A DNA stretch of 64,000 bases from Neobacillus citreus (GCF_018343545.2 NZ_JAGYPE020000017.1:1-64000); one strand, 5' to 3'. Shown: positions 7,751 to 24,964, numbered from the stretch's first letter. A program made the numbers and translations. Notes: generated by a model not told the origin, from the letters alone.

Positions 7751-8392
7751 TCATATGTCTGTAGAGTTATAGAATACATGTATAGCCGATTGATGCCTCG
7801 AAACAAACTTATTATTAGTAACCCAGAAGCGCCAAGGATAGTCTTTAGCATCGCCAGAATTTTCAATGCCAATCCTTTTTCCAGCTGATATACTTTCCGG
7901 GCAGAACCCTTGGGCCACATATAAAGGGGGAATCGTTAGCGGACGGCCATAGTCCTCCATTGAAATCCCTAATGATTTTGTAAGTTTTCCGGGTCCGTTT
8001 GTCAGTTTGGACTGATCTTCAATGCCTCGCCTCTTTATCATAAGCCCGATGCCATAAATAGGTTCCAGTGCACGAATCAAAACTGCTTCAGGTTTTTCTT
8101 CACTTCCGCTGACTACATTGAAAAGGCAGTGTGTATGCATTAAATACGTATAGGCAAGGCCGGATCGTTGGAACATCACCTCTGTTCTTGGAGTGCGTCT
8201 GTTGTTATAGCTATGCGCAGCCCTATCACTAGGACCCATGTAAGCTTCTGTTTCTACAATGAATCCTGCCGCAATACCTTCATTTGTTTCTTTTACTAGG
8301 ATGCATCCGAGCAAAGCCTTTGCCAGTTCAAGAGTAGGCTGTTCATAAAATGCCTCGGGTAATGGGACGATCCCTTTATCAAATTCCTCCAA
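7751..8392 (-). CDS. DNA-3-methyladenine glycosylase (AAG/MPG family)
   Basis: Base-excision repair enzyme that removes alkylated purines. Family features seen are LLGCILV, the catalytic stretch VETEAYMGPSDRAAHS with the active-site Glu, the MFQRSG-LAYTYL-MHTHCLFNVV region and a C-terminal NGPGKLTK segment. The best start is TTG at 8392, 8 nt after AAGGAGG, giving 213 aa. An ATG 13 codons further upstream has no proper ribosome site. Single-gene unit between a DctP-like gene and a divergent dehydrogenase-like gene. Confidence 0.9.
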   Translation of the reverse strand: MEEFDKGIVPLPEAFYEQPTLELAKALLGCILVKETNEGIAAGFIVETEAYMGPSDRAAHSYNNRRTPRTEVMFQRSGLAYTYLMHTHCLFNVVSGSEEKPEAVLIRALEPIYGIGLMIKRRGIEDQSKLTNGPGKLTKSLGISMEDYGRPLTIPPLYVAQGFCPESISAGKRIGIENSGDAKDYPWRFWVTNNKFVSRHQSAIHVFYNSTDI

Positions 8393-8669
8393 TTTGTATG
8401 CCTCCTTAAAAGATTTTCCTTTTCCTTTCATTCCTTAAAATTATAGACTTAAAAAGCATTTCTTATTTGTATAATTATATGATTCAGTTTCAGGAAACCT
8501 TTTAATAACTAGTGTTTTTTAGCATTTCAAAAAGTTCGGCACCAGAAGCAGGCGCTTACGCGGAAAATGGAACGATCCTTATCTGATTCCCCAGCCTTAA
8601 TTGGTACTATCAGAAACACTCTAATCATATTTTTATAAAAGGAACAATTAGAAAGGAGTGTATATTTGG

Positions 8670-10085
8670 GTGAAAAAAGTTAAGATTCGTTTACAGCCGA
8701 TTGTAAGTAAAATCAATTTGCCCACTGTTTTGAAAACAGCTATGCTCCCGGGTGACTCAACAGAAAGCTTATTTATTGCAACCCAGGTAGGAGAGATCTT
8801 TTACATAGGAAATGGTGCTATCAGGACTTTTTTAGATATTCGCTCAAGAATTATAAAACTAGGTGCTTCTAGAGGCGGCTATGATGAACGGGGTTTGCTG
8901 GGGCTTGCTTTTCATCCGCAATTTTATTATAACGGTCTGTTTTATCTCCACTATTCAGTAGCTGAAACACAAGGCCCAGGGGCTCTTTCTAAACATTTTA
9001 GTCCTAACCCATGTGATCCCGCAACCTTAAACCTAAAGTGGATCAATAGAGAAACTCAATATGATCATATTGATACAGTCGAAGAATGGATTGTACAATC
9101 AAATAGGCAACCTCAAAAACGACGGACATTACTTAACGTAAGAAGACCATTTTTCAATCATAATGGCGTCAATAGCTTAAACTTTTCACCTGAAACAGGA
9201 AAACTAGTTTTAACAACCGGAGATGGCGGAGCGGGCTATGATCCATTTAATTTAAGCCAGAATAATATGGAAATAGCCGGAAAAATCATAGAAATTGACA
9301 TAGTTAAGAATACATTTATCGATAATCCACCTGTAGTCACACGTTTTGATGAACTTCCCGTATCTATTCAGGAAACACTTACGGTCATTGCGAAAGGGGT
9401 TCGCAATATACCTGGCATTCAATTTCAAAGGTTTTATAATCAATATATCAAATATGTTGGAAATGTCGGGCAGGACCTGGTAGAGTCGATTTTTACATTC
9501 GTTTATTATAAACCAATACCGGTTACTCAACTTGTTCAAACTGCTTTAAGAAACACCGAACCAGACCAAGAAGGATTTATTAACTTTGGCTGGCGAGGCT
9601 GGGAAGGTGCATTTCCTACTTCCATTATTACGAGCTGCTCTGGAAATCCGGACCTGGACGAGAAAACAATTGCTTATTACGATGAAGCAGTAAAAACTTC
9701 AGTAAGGCGTCTTCCACCTTTAACTAGTTATTATCATGAAGATCCCCGCCCCGATAAGTTTGGAGGGACTTCTTTGACGGGAGTCCAGCCCTATTTGGGA
9801 AATGCCATCCCCAATTTAACGGGAAGCGTCGTGTTTACCGACCTTGCCCGAAGGCCAGAATCTCAACCTCCGGTTAGAGGAGTTTTAGCTTATACTAGGG
9901 TAAGAATAGATGGTAAACTAAATGATTTTAGTGTTATTGAAACCGATTATAATTTTGGTCCTCAATCTGCCTACTACGTTAGTTTGGGAACGAATCTGGA
10001 CCAAACCAGACTATATTTAGGGGTTAATGGCTCTATGAAAGTCACTGATTTTAACCAAGGTAGTGTTTTTGAAATCGTTACATGA
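8670..10085 (+). CDS. Glucose/sorbosone dehydrogenase-fold (beta-propeller) protein
   Basis: About 471 aa. The segments DERGLLGLAFHPQFYYNG (near residue 75), HNGVNSLNFSPETGKLVLTTGDGG (near 170) and a later GWRGWEG fit the soluble aldose/glucose dehydrogenase propeller, which in some members uses PQQ. The GTG start at 8670 is about 9 nt after AAAGGAGTG; an earlier in-frame GTG lies inside the ribosome site. No signal peptide is visible, although many relatives are exported. The insertion GPGALSKHFSPNPCDP is unusual. No PQQ genes are nearby, so the cofactor and reaction are unknown. Confidence 0.75.
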   Translation: MKKVKIRLQPIVSKINLPTVLKTAMLPGDSTESLFIATQVGEIFYIGNGAIRTFLDIRSRIIKLGASRGGYDERGLLGLAFHPQFYYNGLFYLHYSVAETQGPGALSKHFSPNPCDPATLNLKWINRETQYDHIDTVEEWIVQSNRQPQKRRTLLNVRRPFFNHNGVNSLNFSPETGKLVLTTGDGGAGYDPFNLSQNNMEIAGKIIEIDIVKNTFIDNPPVVTRFDELPVSIQETLTVIAKGVRNIPGIQFQRFYNQYIKYVGNVGQDLVESIFTFVYYKPIPVTQLVQTALRNTEPDQEGFINFGWRGWEGAFPTSIITSCSGNPDLDEKTIAYYDEAVKTSVRRLPPLTSYYHEDPRPDKFGGTSLTGVQPYLGNAIPNLTGSVVFTDLARRPESQPPVRGVLAYTRVRIDGKLNDFSVIETDYNFGPQSAYYVSLGTNLDQTRLYLGVNGSMKVTDFNQGSVFEIVT

Positions 10086-10092
10086 AACAAAG

Positions 10093-10123
10093 AATAACCC
10101 AGCTGCTGCCGGGTTATTTTTTT
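10093..10123 (+). terminator. Rho-independent terminator
   Basis: AATAACCC (10093-10100) and GGGTTATT (10111-10118) form a perfect 8-bp stem followed by a T-run. It ends the propeller protein transcript. Confidence 0.85.
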
Positions 10124-10205
10124 GTTTAATCGTTGTCTATAATATAGATTTGGAAAAAATCTTCCATATTTAGTTCATAATGTTTTCTACCTAAATCCAA
10201 AAAGA

Positions 10206-10225
10206 TATGATATACCAATATCATA
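10206..10225. promoter_or_regulatory. Inverted repeat upstream of the terC-like gene
   Basis: TATGATAT (10206-10213) and ATATCATA (10218-10225) form a perfect 8-bp inverted repeat with a 4-nt spacer, about 43 bp before the ATG. It could be an operator. I could not fit the yybP-ykoY manganese riboswitch to this leader. Confidence 0.35.
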
Positions 10226-10267
10226 GAAGTTCAAAAAATATACATAAACACGGGGGAATCAAACGAC

Positions 10268-10939
10268 ATGACGGTTCTACAAATTTTAAGTTTAATAGGA
10301 ATCGATATTTTGTTATCGGGTGATAATGCAGTTGTTATCGCATTAGCTGCCAGCAAAGTACCACCTCAGTTGAGAAATCGTGCTATTTTCGGCGGGACAT
10401 TAATGGCTATTGTGTTAAGGATTGTAGCAGCAACAGTTTTAATTCAATTTTTAGATTTACCGTTTGTGCAATTAGTGGGTGGTTTAATCTTGTTACGGAT
10501 CAGTTACAATTTAATCGCACATAAAGAAGAAGATGACCCGAATATCAAACCATCAGATAAAGTTTGGGGTGCAATCAAAACGATTGCGATTGCCGATTTC
10601 GCCATGTCTATTGATAATGTGATCGCATTATCAAGCGTTGCGGAAGGAATTCTGCCGATCGCAATTGGCATTGCCATTTCTATCCCAATCATTATTTTTG
10701 GCAGCAAATTATTAACGAGCTTAATGGAGAGATATCCAATCATCGTTTATGCAGGTGCAGGATTATTAACCTATGCTGCGGGTAAAATGATGGTTGAAGA
10801 TAAAGGATTAGAAAAGTTCCACATCTTAATTCCGGATTCACTCCATTTAGTTGTGCCAATTGCGATGGCGATTATTTTGGTAGTAGCAGTGTTTTTAAAG
10901 AACAACTTGGCAAAAGAAGCAAAAGCCACTATATTATAA
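10268..10939 (+). CDS. TerC-family integral membrane protein (YjbE type), probable Mn2+ exporter
   Basis: 223 aa with about seven hydrophobic segments. The two conserved acidic family motifs are present: LSGDNAVVIAL (about residues 17-27) in the first membrane helix and DFAMSIDNVIAL (about 114-125) in the middle. TerC proteins of Bacillus export Mn2+ and help load metal onto secreted enzymes. The ATG is preceded by CGGGGGAATC. Single-gene unit closed by a strong terminator. The metal is inferred from the family. Confidence 0.85.
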   Translation: MTVLQILSLIGIDILLSGDNAVVIALAASKVPPQLRNRAIFGGTLMAIVLRIVAATVLIQFLDLPFVQLVGGLILLRISYNLIAHKEEDDPNIKPSDKVWGAIKTIAIADFAMSIDNVIALSSVAEGILPIAIGIAISIPIIIFGSKLLTSLMERYPIIVYAGAGLLTYAAGKMMVEDKGLEKFHILIPDSLHLVVPIAMAIILVVAVFLKNNLAKEAKATIL

Positions 10940-10941
10940 TG

Positions 10942-10969
10942 AAAAGCACCGTTCAATTCGGTGCTTTTT
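10942..10969 (+). terminator. Rho-independent terminator of the terC-like gene
   Basis: AAAAGCACCG (10942-10951) pairs with CGGTGCTTTT (10959-10968) around a 7-nt loop, followed by T. Confidence 0.9.
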
Positions 10970-13734
<2,765 letters not shown>

Positions 13735-13745
13735 GTATAATAAAG

Positions 13746-13775
13746 AAACCGCCGTCAAACTGATGGCGGTTTTTG
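13746..13775. terminator. Terminator between katG and the lacI-type gene
   Basis: AAACCGCC-g-TCA (from 13746) and TGA-t-GGCGGT (to 13770) pair around AAC. TTTT follows on the plus strand and a weaker T-rich tract on the minus strand, so it ends katG and possibly also the opposing operon. Confidence 0.85.
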
Positions 13776-13838
13776 TGTGGAAAGAAAACAACAATACTAG
13801 ACTAACGCAACCTTACAAGAAATTTCGGAATGCAGGCA

Positions 13839-14861
<1,023 letters not shown>

Positions 14862-14918
14862 TTATATACTTCTATTATTTCAAGCAATATACATCTGTTT
14901 TTGAAATAATATCCCTAT

Positions 14919-15800
14919 CTATGCGGCTTCCTCAATGGTTTCTTTTTTGAAAAAGTTGAGCTTCGTTTCAGAAATGATAATGGCACAAAGAATCAGGACT
15001 GCCCCAATAATCATTTTCATAGTGATAACCTCACTTAACAGGATGATAGAGAATACCATGCCCCATAAAGCTTCGGTTGATAAAATGATGGCCGCATTTG
15101 TTTCTGTCGTATATTTTTGCGCAAATGTCTGCATCAAAAACGCAATTGTAGTGGAGAAAACGCCCAAATACAACACATTGGAAACCCCTTCGACATTCAT
15201 CGAAAAGCTTGTTTCTCCCTTGAAAAAGACGACAATAAATCCTAAAATCGTTGCGGTTGCCATCTGAATAATGGTTAATAGAACGGGATCCTCATCCTTT
15301 ACAAACTTTGCTGTGTAGAAAATATGGAAAGCAAATCCAACCGCACACAACAAAGTAAGAAGATCCCCGATATTTAATTCAGCCGTAAGCTTGAGAGAAA
15401 TAACGCCAACCCCCGTAATCGCCAGGATTGCCCCAAAAAGCTCAAACTTATCCATTTTTCGCTTATAAATAAAAAAGGCAATAAATGGAACAATCACCAC
15501 ATTTACCGCAGTAAGAAAAGCATTTTTTGATGGTGTTGTATATTGCAATCCCACTGTTTGCAGGGCAAATGCCAAGTATAAAAAGATTCCAATAATGGAG
15601 CCTTTTATAATTGTAATCTTTTTAATCCTTTTTAATTTCTTAAAAAATACAAGACTTAATAAAAGTACACCTATCAAAAACCGAATAGCTAAAATCTGGT
15701 ACGGTGTATAATGCTCCAGTGAAACCGCACTTGCCACAAATCCGCTTCCCCAAATAATCGCTACAATGGTAAGACTAATTTCCCCAATGTATTTACGCAT
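14919..15800 (-). CDS. DMT-superfamily (EamA) transporter
   Basis: 293 aa with about ten membrane helices arranged as two EamA repeats. The N-terminal part has WGSGFVAS in helix 1, and the last helices end in CAIIISE. The ATG abuts the hydrolase stop codon at 15801, with GAGG in the hydrolase tail as ribosome site. Co-transcription with sugar genes suggests export of a sugar or metabolite, but DMT substrates cannot be read from sequence. Confidence 0.85.
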   Translation of the reverse strand: MRKYIGEISLTIVAIIWGSGFVASAVSLEHYTPYQILAIRFLIGVLLLSLVFFKKLKRIKKITIIKGSIIGIFLYLAFALQTVGLQYTTPSKNAFLTAVNVVIVPFIAFFIYKRKMDKFELFGAILAITGVGVISLKLTAELNIGDLLTLLCAVGFAFHIFYTAKFVKDEDPVLLTIIQMATATILGFIVVFFKGETSFSMNVEGVSNVLYLGVFSTTIAFLMQTFAQKYTTETNAAIILSTEALWGMVFSIILLSEVITMKMIIGAVLILCAIIISETKLNFFKKETIEEAA

Positions 15801-17477
15801 TTAATCAACCTCTAATTTTTTCTCTACCAGTTCGAGAAAGACACTGGAAGTCCACGTAAAGGAGGTATCGACGAGTCCCTTCCCAGAGATCGGGTCAAAA
15901 TTCTCTGCCATACCGCCTACTAACGTAAGATTTAAAAACTTGTCTCTGATTCTCTTTCCAATCTCACTGTAGCCAAAATTTAGTAAAGAATCAACTAAAA
16001 GATAAGTAACTGGCGCCCAAATCGATCCAAGCCAATAGCCATTTTCTTTATAATACGGGCTTGATAGCATTTCGGTTGCGAAACCATATTGAGTTTCAAA
16101 GTTTCCCACAAGATCGGCAACAAGCTGATCCATCACCGCTTTATCCAAACGATAGCCAATTATAACAGGCAATCGTAATATCAAACTTGATCGGATTTCT
16201 ATCTTTTCCGCATCTTTACCAACCCGTCCAAAGAAACCATTTTCGTCATGCAGCCGCTCCATCAGTAACCCAAATAGAGAATCTGCCTTTTTAGTAAATT
16301 GTTTGGCTTCTGAATCTTCTCCAAGCATCCCCGCAAAGCGAGATAAACTATCATATGATCTGATTAAAAAGCTTGCTAAATCTGGTGCTTCAACCGGCAT
16401 TCCTTGATGGAACAAAGACGCATTATCCCAGCCAGAATCATTTCCATGCTTGTAATGAGCAATCCTATCTTCATAGGTTCTGTATAAATCATAATACTGC
16501 AAAACTTTTTTTGAAGAGTCATAAATCTCCCGCAGTCGATTTTCATCTTTAAAATAGTCATTCTTATCCATCAGCTTTTCATAAACATACATAAAAATCG
16601 GCGGTTTAATGCAGTTATAAGATACAAATTTATCATTGACAAAATCAGGATATGTCCCTGATTCGTCCTGAGCATCAATAAAGATTTTCAACTGCGAATA
16701 AGCCATCTCCGGATACTTTGCACCTAAGTGCAGCGCATTAAAACAGTTATCCCATGACCAAATATTGTACATCCAAAGCTTTGACATATACATTGCATAA
16801 TCTTTAAGGATGCCATGAGGGTGGACCACGCTTGACCAAGTAATATAGGTAGCCCGATCAATCGAAGATTGGTAAACCTCATTGCTCTTTGTAATGTTCG
16901 CCTTCCATTCTCGATATAGCGTTTCGACCTTTTCCTTGCCTGCTTCAAAGCTTGCGTATTGCTTTTGTTTATAAACGGTGCGATAGCTTTCAATAACAAA
17001 ATGGCCATTTTTCATACGAATGTCGATAAAATCATTTCCGATCACATTCCATGGCGCCTCAACCGAGAATTCTCCTGACAACTTGCTGATCATAAGCTTT
17101 AATTCCTTCGGATAGATATGATATTCATACATTCCATCCTCATATTCATGCAAGGTATCGTACTTCACTTTACTAGCCTGCAAACGGACCTCAACTCCGC
17201 TTGTTTGAATATGAAGTTCATCCTCCTCTGGAATAATAATTTCCGCATACTTCTCTTCATTTCCTGTTAATTGGAAGCGTATAGCCGTTTCCGTTGCGAG
17301 AATATCCAACCCTTTTTCAACGTCGTCATGTAAAATATCCAGTTTAAACAGCTTTGACGGGGCGTCATCTCCACCGTGTACATCTCGTATATAAATTTCC
17401 TCAGAATCCTTTTCCTGTGATACGCAAAAATACGAACCAAATCTGGAAAAAGGAATTTCTCTAATATCAAGTTTCAT
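15801..17477 (-). CDS. Clan GH-G glycoside hydrolase (GH63/GH37-like, (alpha/alpha)6 barrel)
   Basis: 558 aa. An N-terminal beta-rich part (about 1-170) precedes a helical barrel. Markers seen are NIWSWDNCFNALHLG, GTYPDFVND, HGNDSGWDN (candidate general acid Asp), GYWLGSIWAPVTYLL and AENFDPISGKGL (candidate base Glu). This pattern is shared by GH63 glucosidases, trehalases and mannosyl/glucosylglycerate hydrolases. No signal peptide is present, so it acts in the cytoplasm on an imported sugar. It lies between lacZ and the DMT exporter. The exact linkage specificity is not clear. Confidence 0.75.
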   Translation of the reverse strand: MKLDIREIPFSRFGSYFCVSQEKDSEEIYIRDVHGGDDAPSKLFKLDILHDDVEKGLDILATETAIRFQLTGNEEKYAEIIIPEEDELHIQTSGVEVRLQASKVKYDTLHEYEDGMYEYHIYPKELKLMISKLSGEFSVEAPWNVIGNDFIDIRMKNGHFVIESYRTVYKQKQYASFEAGKEKVETLYREWKANITKSNEVYQSSIDRATYITWSSVVHPHGILKDYAMYMSKLWMYNIWSWDNCFNALHLGAKYPEMAYSQLKIFIDAQDESGTYPDFVNDKFVSYNCIKPPIFMYVYEKLMDKNDYFKDENRLREIYDSSKKVLQYYDLYRTYEDRIAHYKHGNDSGWDNASLFHQGMPVEAPDLASFLIRSYDSLSRFAGMLGEDSEAKQFTKKADSLFGLLMERLHDENGFFGRVGKDAEKIEIRSSLILRLPVIIGYRLDKAVMDQLVADLVGNFETQYGFATEMLSSPYYKENGYWLGSIWAPVTYLLVDSLLNFGYSEIGKRIRDKFLNLTLVGGMAENFDPISGKGLVDTSFTWTSSVFLELVEKKLEVD

Positions 17478-17526
17478 GGATTTCTTTCTCCTTTTATATC
17501 ATAAGCAGGGTTTCCCCTGCTCACTG

Positions 17527-21463
<3,937 letters not shown>

Positions 21464-21467
<4 letters not shown>

Positions 21468-22396
21468 TTTTTCTTCTTCCCTTCTTTTTTCACTTCATTC
21501 TCATAAAACACCCATGTGGACGATGATTTAAAAATTAACATTGTTAAAAGTAAAATAATGATGAACATGAACCATGCGTTTGCACTTGCATATCCTAAAT
21601 GATGGTGCTTAAATGCGTTATTAAATACATACAGACCGTAGAAATATGTTGATTTTAACGGACCGCCGCCAGTCAGCAGGAGAACCAATGTTAATTGCTG
21701 TAAGGCCGCAATAACAGATGTAATAACGTTAAAAAGAATCGTTGGCGTTATACATGGGATTGTGATGCTAATGAACTGACGAAGCGGGCTCGCACCATCA
21801 ATCGCTGCCGCTTCATATATTTCTGCTGGAATCCCCTTAATATCTGTATAGAAAATCAGCATCATGGTACCTACGCCCCAGGCACTTGCAATTACGATTG
21901 TGAGGATGGCCCACTTTGGATCGACAAGCCATTTTGGCCCTTCAACCCCAATTAAGGATAAAATATAGTTTAAAATTCCGTATTGAGAGTTGAAAATCCA
22001 TCCCCAAATAATAGAAATCGCTACACCGGAAACAACAGCGGGCAAATAGAAAATTGTACGGAATAGTTTAATTCCTTTTACAGGCTGCGTAATAAGAAGT
22101 GCAAGAATTAAGGCTATAACCAAATTTAACGGAACGAAAATAGCGGCAAATTTCAAGGTTATACCTAAGGATTTATAAAATTGCTGATCGTTTGTAAACA
22201 TATTTTTATAGTTGTCGATTCCAATAAATGTCGGGTCACTTGTAATGGGCCAATCATAAAAGCTCATGATTAAAGAAAACGCCAATGGTCCCAAGGTAAA
22301 CACCAAAAACCCAATAATCCACGGTGAAATAAATAAATAGGGCACTTTCCTACTTACCAGCTGATAGCTATTCGCCTTCTTCGATTTACTAAACAT
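21464..22396 (-). CDS. Carbohydrate ABC transporter permease, CUT1 (MalF-like)
   Basis: 310 aa with six or seven hydrophobic segments and the EAA loop EIYEAAAIDGASPLRQF (about 220-236). The early segment FISPWIIGFLVFTLGPLAF is typical of the MalF/UgpA group. Second gene of the operon, between the binding protein and the MalG-like permease. The substrate is probably an oligosaccharide hydrolysed by the following LacZ and GH-G enzymes. Confidence 0.9.
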
Positions 22397-22484
22397 AAGA
22401 TGACCCCTTAAAGTTCAGATTAAAATGGAGGAAAGCACCCAACATTTTCATGTGAAGTGCTTTACCTCATAACGTACTTATGTT

Positions 22485-23720
22485 TTACTCCACAACACTG
22501 CTTAATGCTTCTTTTGGATCCATCATTGTACTAGGGTTAAAGATTTCCTCGAATGCAAGATTTAGATTTTCAGATACCTGACTCCAATCATCAACGATGA
22601 AGGAAGAAGGCGTGTAACCGTCACTCTTTTCCAGCATTGAGTAGAACACACTTCTAATTTCATCTTGCTCAAGCTGTTCACTTTTTACCACAGATTTTAG
22701 AACTGGAAGCTCGAAATCAATTCTCGCTTTATTCGCTTCTTCGCTAGTCCAGAATTTAATAAACTCAAATGCTTCTTTTTTGTGTTTGGAATCTTTCGAA
22801 ACAGAAATACCTGAAGAGCTTAAAATACTTACACTTTTTCCATCTTTAAACTTCGGTAATTCAACCACACCGTAGTCAATGCCCGCATCTTTTAATGGGT
22901 TAATTCCCCATGCTCCATAAACAAACATGGCCACTTTACCAGATTTCATTTCTGTATCCCCTGAACCTTCAGTTGTAATGGCGGTGCCATTCTTCGCCAT
23001 GTTCTGGAACATTTTAAATACTTCAACTGATTTCTTTGAATCCAGGTTTCCTTTTAATTTTCCATCCTTATCAACATAGGAAGCATTGTTGCCCCATAAG
23101 TACATTTCAAAATCATATGGATCCGGCTTGCCTGAAAAAGCAAATCCCGTTTCTTTCGTATCTTTGTTTGTCAGCTTTTTAGCTGTTTCTTGCAGATCTT
23201 CCCAGGTCCAACCCGCTTTTGGATATTCAACTCCAGCCTTATCAAAAAGGGCTTTGTTATAGTAAACTACATGAGTTGTGTATCCAACTGGCAATCCAAG
23301 GACTTTTCCATCTGCTGAATTGTAGTTCCAAAGAGTTTCATAGAAATTATCTTTGTACTCTGCACCCTCTTTTTCAATATAAGAATCTAGAGGTTCCAAT
23401 GCATCTTTATATTGCGGGTAATTCCACATATACATAACGTCTGGTGCATCCTTCGCACCCATACCAGCCGTGATTTTTGTATCATAATCACTTCCGTAAG
23501 CTTCTAAAACAACTTTTATATTTTTATGAGTTTCATTAAACTTATCAATCAAACCTTGCTGTAATTTAACATCGTCGCCAACATCCCATGTGGCAAATCG
23601 AATTTTGACTTTTCCGTCTGCAGTTTTATCGCCGTCGTTTTTGCTAGACGTTGAACTGCAGCCTGCTAAAAGCAATGCTGATACAATGAATAAAGATAAA
23701 ATTGATTTTACTAGCTTCAT
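22485..23720 (-). CDS. Sugar-binding lipoprotein of ABC transporter
   Basis: 411 aa. Signal peptide with lipobox LLAGC (Cys about residue 21). The extracellular-binding-protein fold shows IRFATWDVGD, the NYPQYKDALEPLDSYI region and an ALFDKAGVEYPKAGWTWEDL ligand-site segment, all usual in family 1 solute-binding proteins. First gene of the operon, with AAAGGAGG at a good distance from the ATG and a near-consensus promoter upstream. High expression relative to the permeases would fit its position. Confidence 0.92.
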   Translation of the reverse strand: MKLVKSILSLFIVSALLLAGCSSTSSKNDGDKTADGKVKIRFATWDVGDDVKLQQGLIDKFNETHKNIKVVLEAYGSDYDTKITAGMGAKDAPDVMYMWNYPQYKDALEPLDSYIEKEGAEYKDNFYETLWNYNSADGKVLGLPVGYTTHVVYYNKALFDKAGVEYPKAGWTWEDLQETAKKLTNKDTKETGFAFSGKPDPYDFEMYLWGNNASYVDKDGKLKGNLDSKKSVEVFKMFQNMAKNGTAITTEGSGDTEMKSGKVAMFVYGAWGINPLKDAGIDYGVVELPKFKDGKSVSILSSSGISVSKDSKHKKEAFEFIKFWTSEEANKARIDFELPVLKSVVKSEQLEQDEIRSVFYSMLEKSDGYTPSSFIVDDWSQVSENLNLAFEEIFNPSTMMDPKEALSSVVE

Positions 23721-23749
23721 AGTGGTCCTCCTTTTATTCTGACATTTTG

Positions 23750-23786
23750 ATTATAATCTCAGTTTTACTAAATGTAAACGGTTTTA
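23750..23786 (-). promoter_or_regulatory. Operon promoter with cre/LacI-type operator
   Basis: On the minus strand TTTACA (plus 23773-23778), a 17-bp spacer and TATAAT (23750-23755) form a near-consensus sigma-A promoter. TGTAAACGGTTTTA (23773-23786) covers the -35 and matches the cre consensus TGWNANCGNTNWCA except for one base. It could bind CcpA, the operon's own LacI-type regulator, or both. Confidence 0.75.
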
Positions 23787-23940
23787 TTATCATTTTTACT
23801 AAATATTTTTACTGGATGAATTTGATTTCGTCATTAATAAAGGAAGTATTTACAATTTTTACTAGGGTTTAGGAATAGATAATTTAATAAAGCCTATTTA
23901 AGTAAAAAGGATTTTTCACACTGGGGATTTTTAGTAAAAA
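23763..23940. promoter_or_regulatory. Repeated TTTACTAAA-like elements upstream of the sugar operon
   Basis: TTTTACTAAAT occurs near 23763 and again at 23794. Related TTTTTACTGG (about 23806), TTTTTACTAGG (about 23857) and TTTTTAGTAAAAA (about 23930) follow. TTTACTAAA is nearly self-complementary, so these may be additional operator half sites. The remainder of this 386-bp gap has no gene. Confidence 0.4.
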
Positions 23941-24007
23941 CGAAGACGTGCGTGGAGTGGTTTGACCTTAAGAAAGCTCCTTTAACAGGTAGGTAAGCTT
24001 AAAAAAG

Positions 24008-24040
24008 TAACCGCCGTCACACCGACGGCGGTTATTTTTT
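24008..24040. terminator. Strong bidirectional terminator after the purine operon
   Basis: TAACCGCCGTC (24008-24018) and GACGGCGGTTA (24024-24034) form a perfect 11-bp stem. T-runs on both strands follow. On the minus strand it ends the hydroxylase operon, whose last gene stops at 24107. Confidence 0.9.
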
Positions 24041-24106
24041 CTGAAATACTCATTAGTAGGGCACGTTGAATCGAATACCCCTACTTAAAAATCCTTAAAG
24101 CTTTTC

Positions 24107-24904
24107 CTATCTATTTAATTGTTTCACTTTTATAGGCTTTGTCGCCTCCTTACTTACTTTGATGATTTCCCCGATAATACTGATGGCAATTTCTTGTGTT
24201 GTTTCCGAGCTAATATCCAATCCGATTGGAGAATGGACCTGCTCTAATAGTTCTTCGCTGACCCCTTCATTTTTTAGTTTTTGAAGTATGGTGATGGTTT
24301 TACGCTTGCTGGCGACCATGCCAACATAGGCAATCGGATATTTTAGTGCCGTATTTAATACAATATCATCACCATCTTTTGTTACTATTACCACATAAGA
24401 CTTTTCATTTGGGCTTGATTGGCGCAAAGCCTCTCCAATATCCTCATGTACAAAGATGTTGGTTGCATTAGGAAAGCGTTCCTTTGTCGCATAACCAACC
24501 CGGTCATCCACAACGCTATATGGAATTTCAAGGAAGTCAGCGAGCGTTGCCAGCGCATGCGCCAGATGACCGGCACCAGCCAAAACGAGTTCTGGCCTGC
24601 TTTTATACACTTCAATAAACACCCGCAACGTACCGCCGCAGCTCATTTGAATCCCATCTTTTGCATGTCTGTTCAATTTGTATTCAACGATTTTCGATTG
24701 ACCCTTTTCGAGCGCCTTTACACTCTCCTCGATGATATAGTGTTCGGCCAATCCCCCGCCGACAGTGCCTTCAATCGTCCCATCACGGTATACAATCATT
24801 TTTCCAACATGCCTGGGAGTCGAGCCCTTTGATTCAATTATCATAGCGAGTGCAAAGGTTTCGTTTTGACTGTTCAGCATGGCCACTTTTTCCATCAGTA
24901 GCAT
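24107..24904 (-). CDS. pucA: XdhC/PucA-like molybdopterin insertion factor
   Basis: 265 aa. Proteins of the XdhC family bind and sulfurate Moco and deliver it to xanthine dehydrogenase. Seen are the N-terminal GSTPRHVGKMIV motif, EGTVGGGLAEH, the MSCGGTLRVFIE Cys motif and a Rossmann C-terminal part starting LVLAGAGHLAHAL. The start is the ATG at 24904, 8 nt after GGGGGGAG. The open frame continues 43 codons upstream through the 21-bp repeat array, which is unlikely to be coding. Last gene of the operon. Confidence 0.85.
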   Translation of the reverse strand: MLLMEKVAMLNSQNETFALAMIIESKGSTPRHVGKMIVYRDGTIEGTVGGGLAEHYIIEESVKALEKGQSKIVEYKLNRHAKDGIQMSCGGTLRVFIEVYKSRPELVLAGAGHLAHALATLADFLEIPYSVVDDRVGYATKERFPNATNIFVHEDIGEALRQSSPNEKSYVVIVTKDGDDIVLNTALKYPIAYVGMVASKRKTITILQKLKNEGVSEELLEQVHSPIGLDISSETTQEIAISIIGEIIKVSKEATKPIKVKQLNR

Positions 24905-24964
24905 GAATAAAGCTCCCCCCTTTTTTGAAAGGCTCTTTTCTAAAAGATTGTTGATAATGAGTAT

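Noticed and set aside
10124-10267. yybP-ykoY manganese riboswitch before the terC-like gene
   Set aside because: The conserved loops of the riboswitch could not be found; only a short inverted repeat is present.
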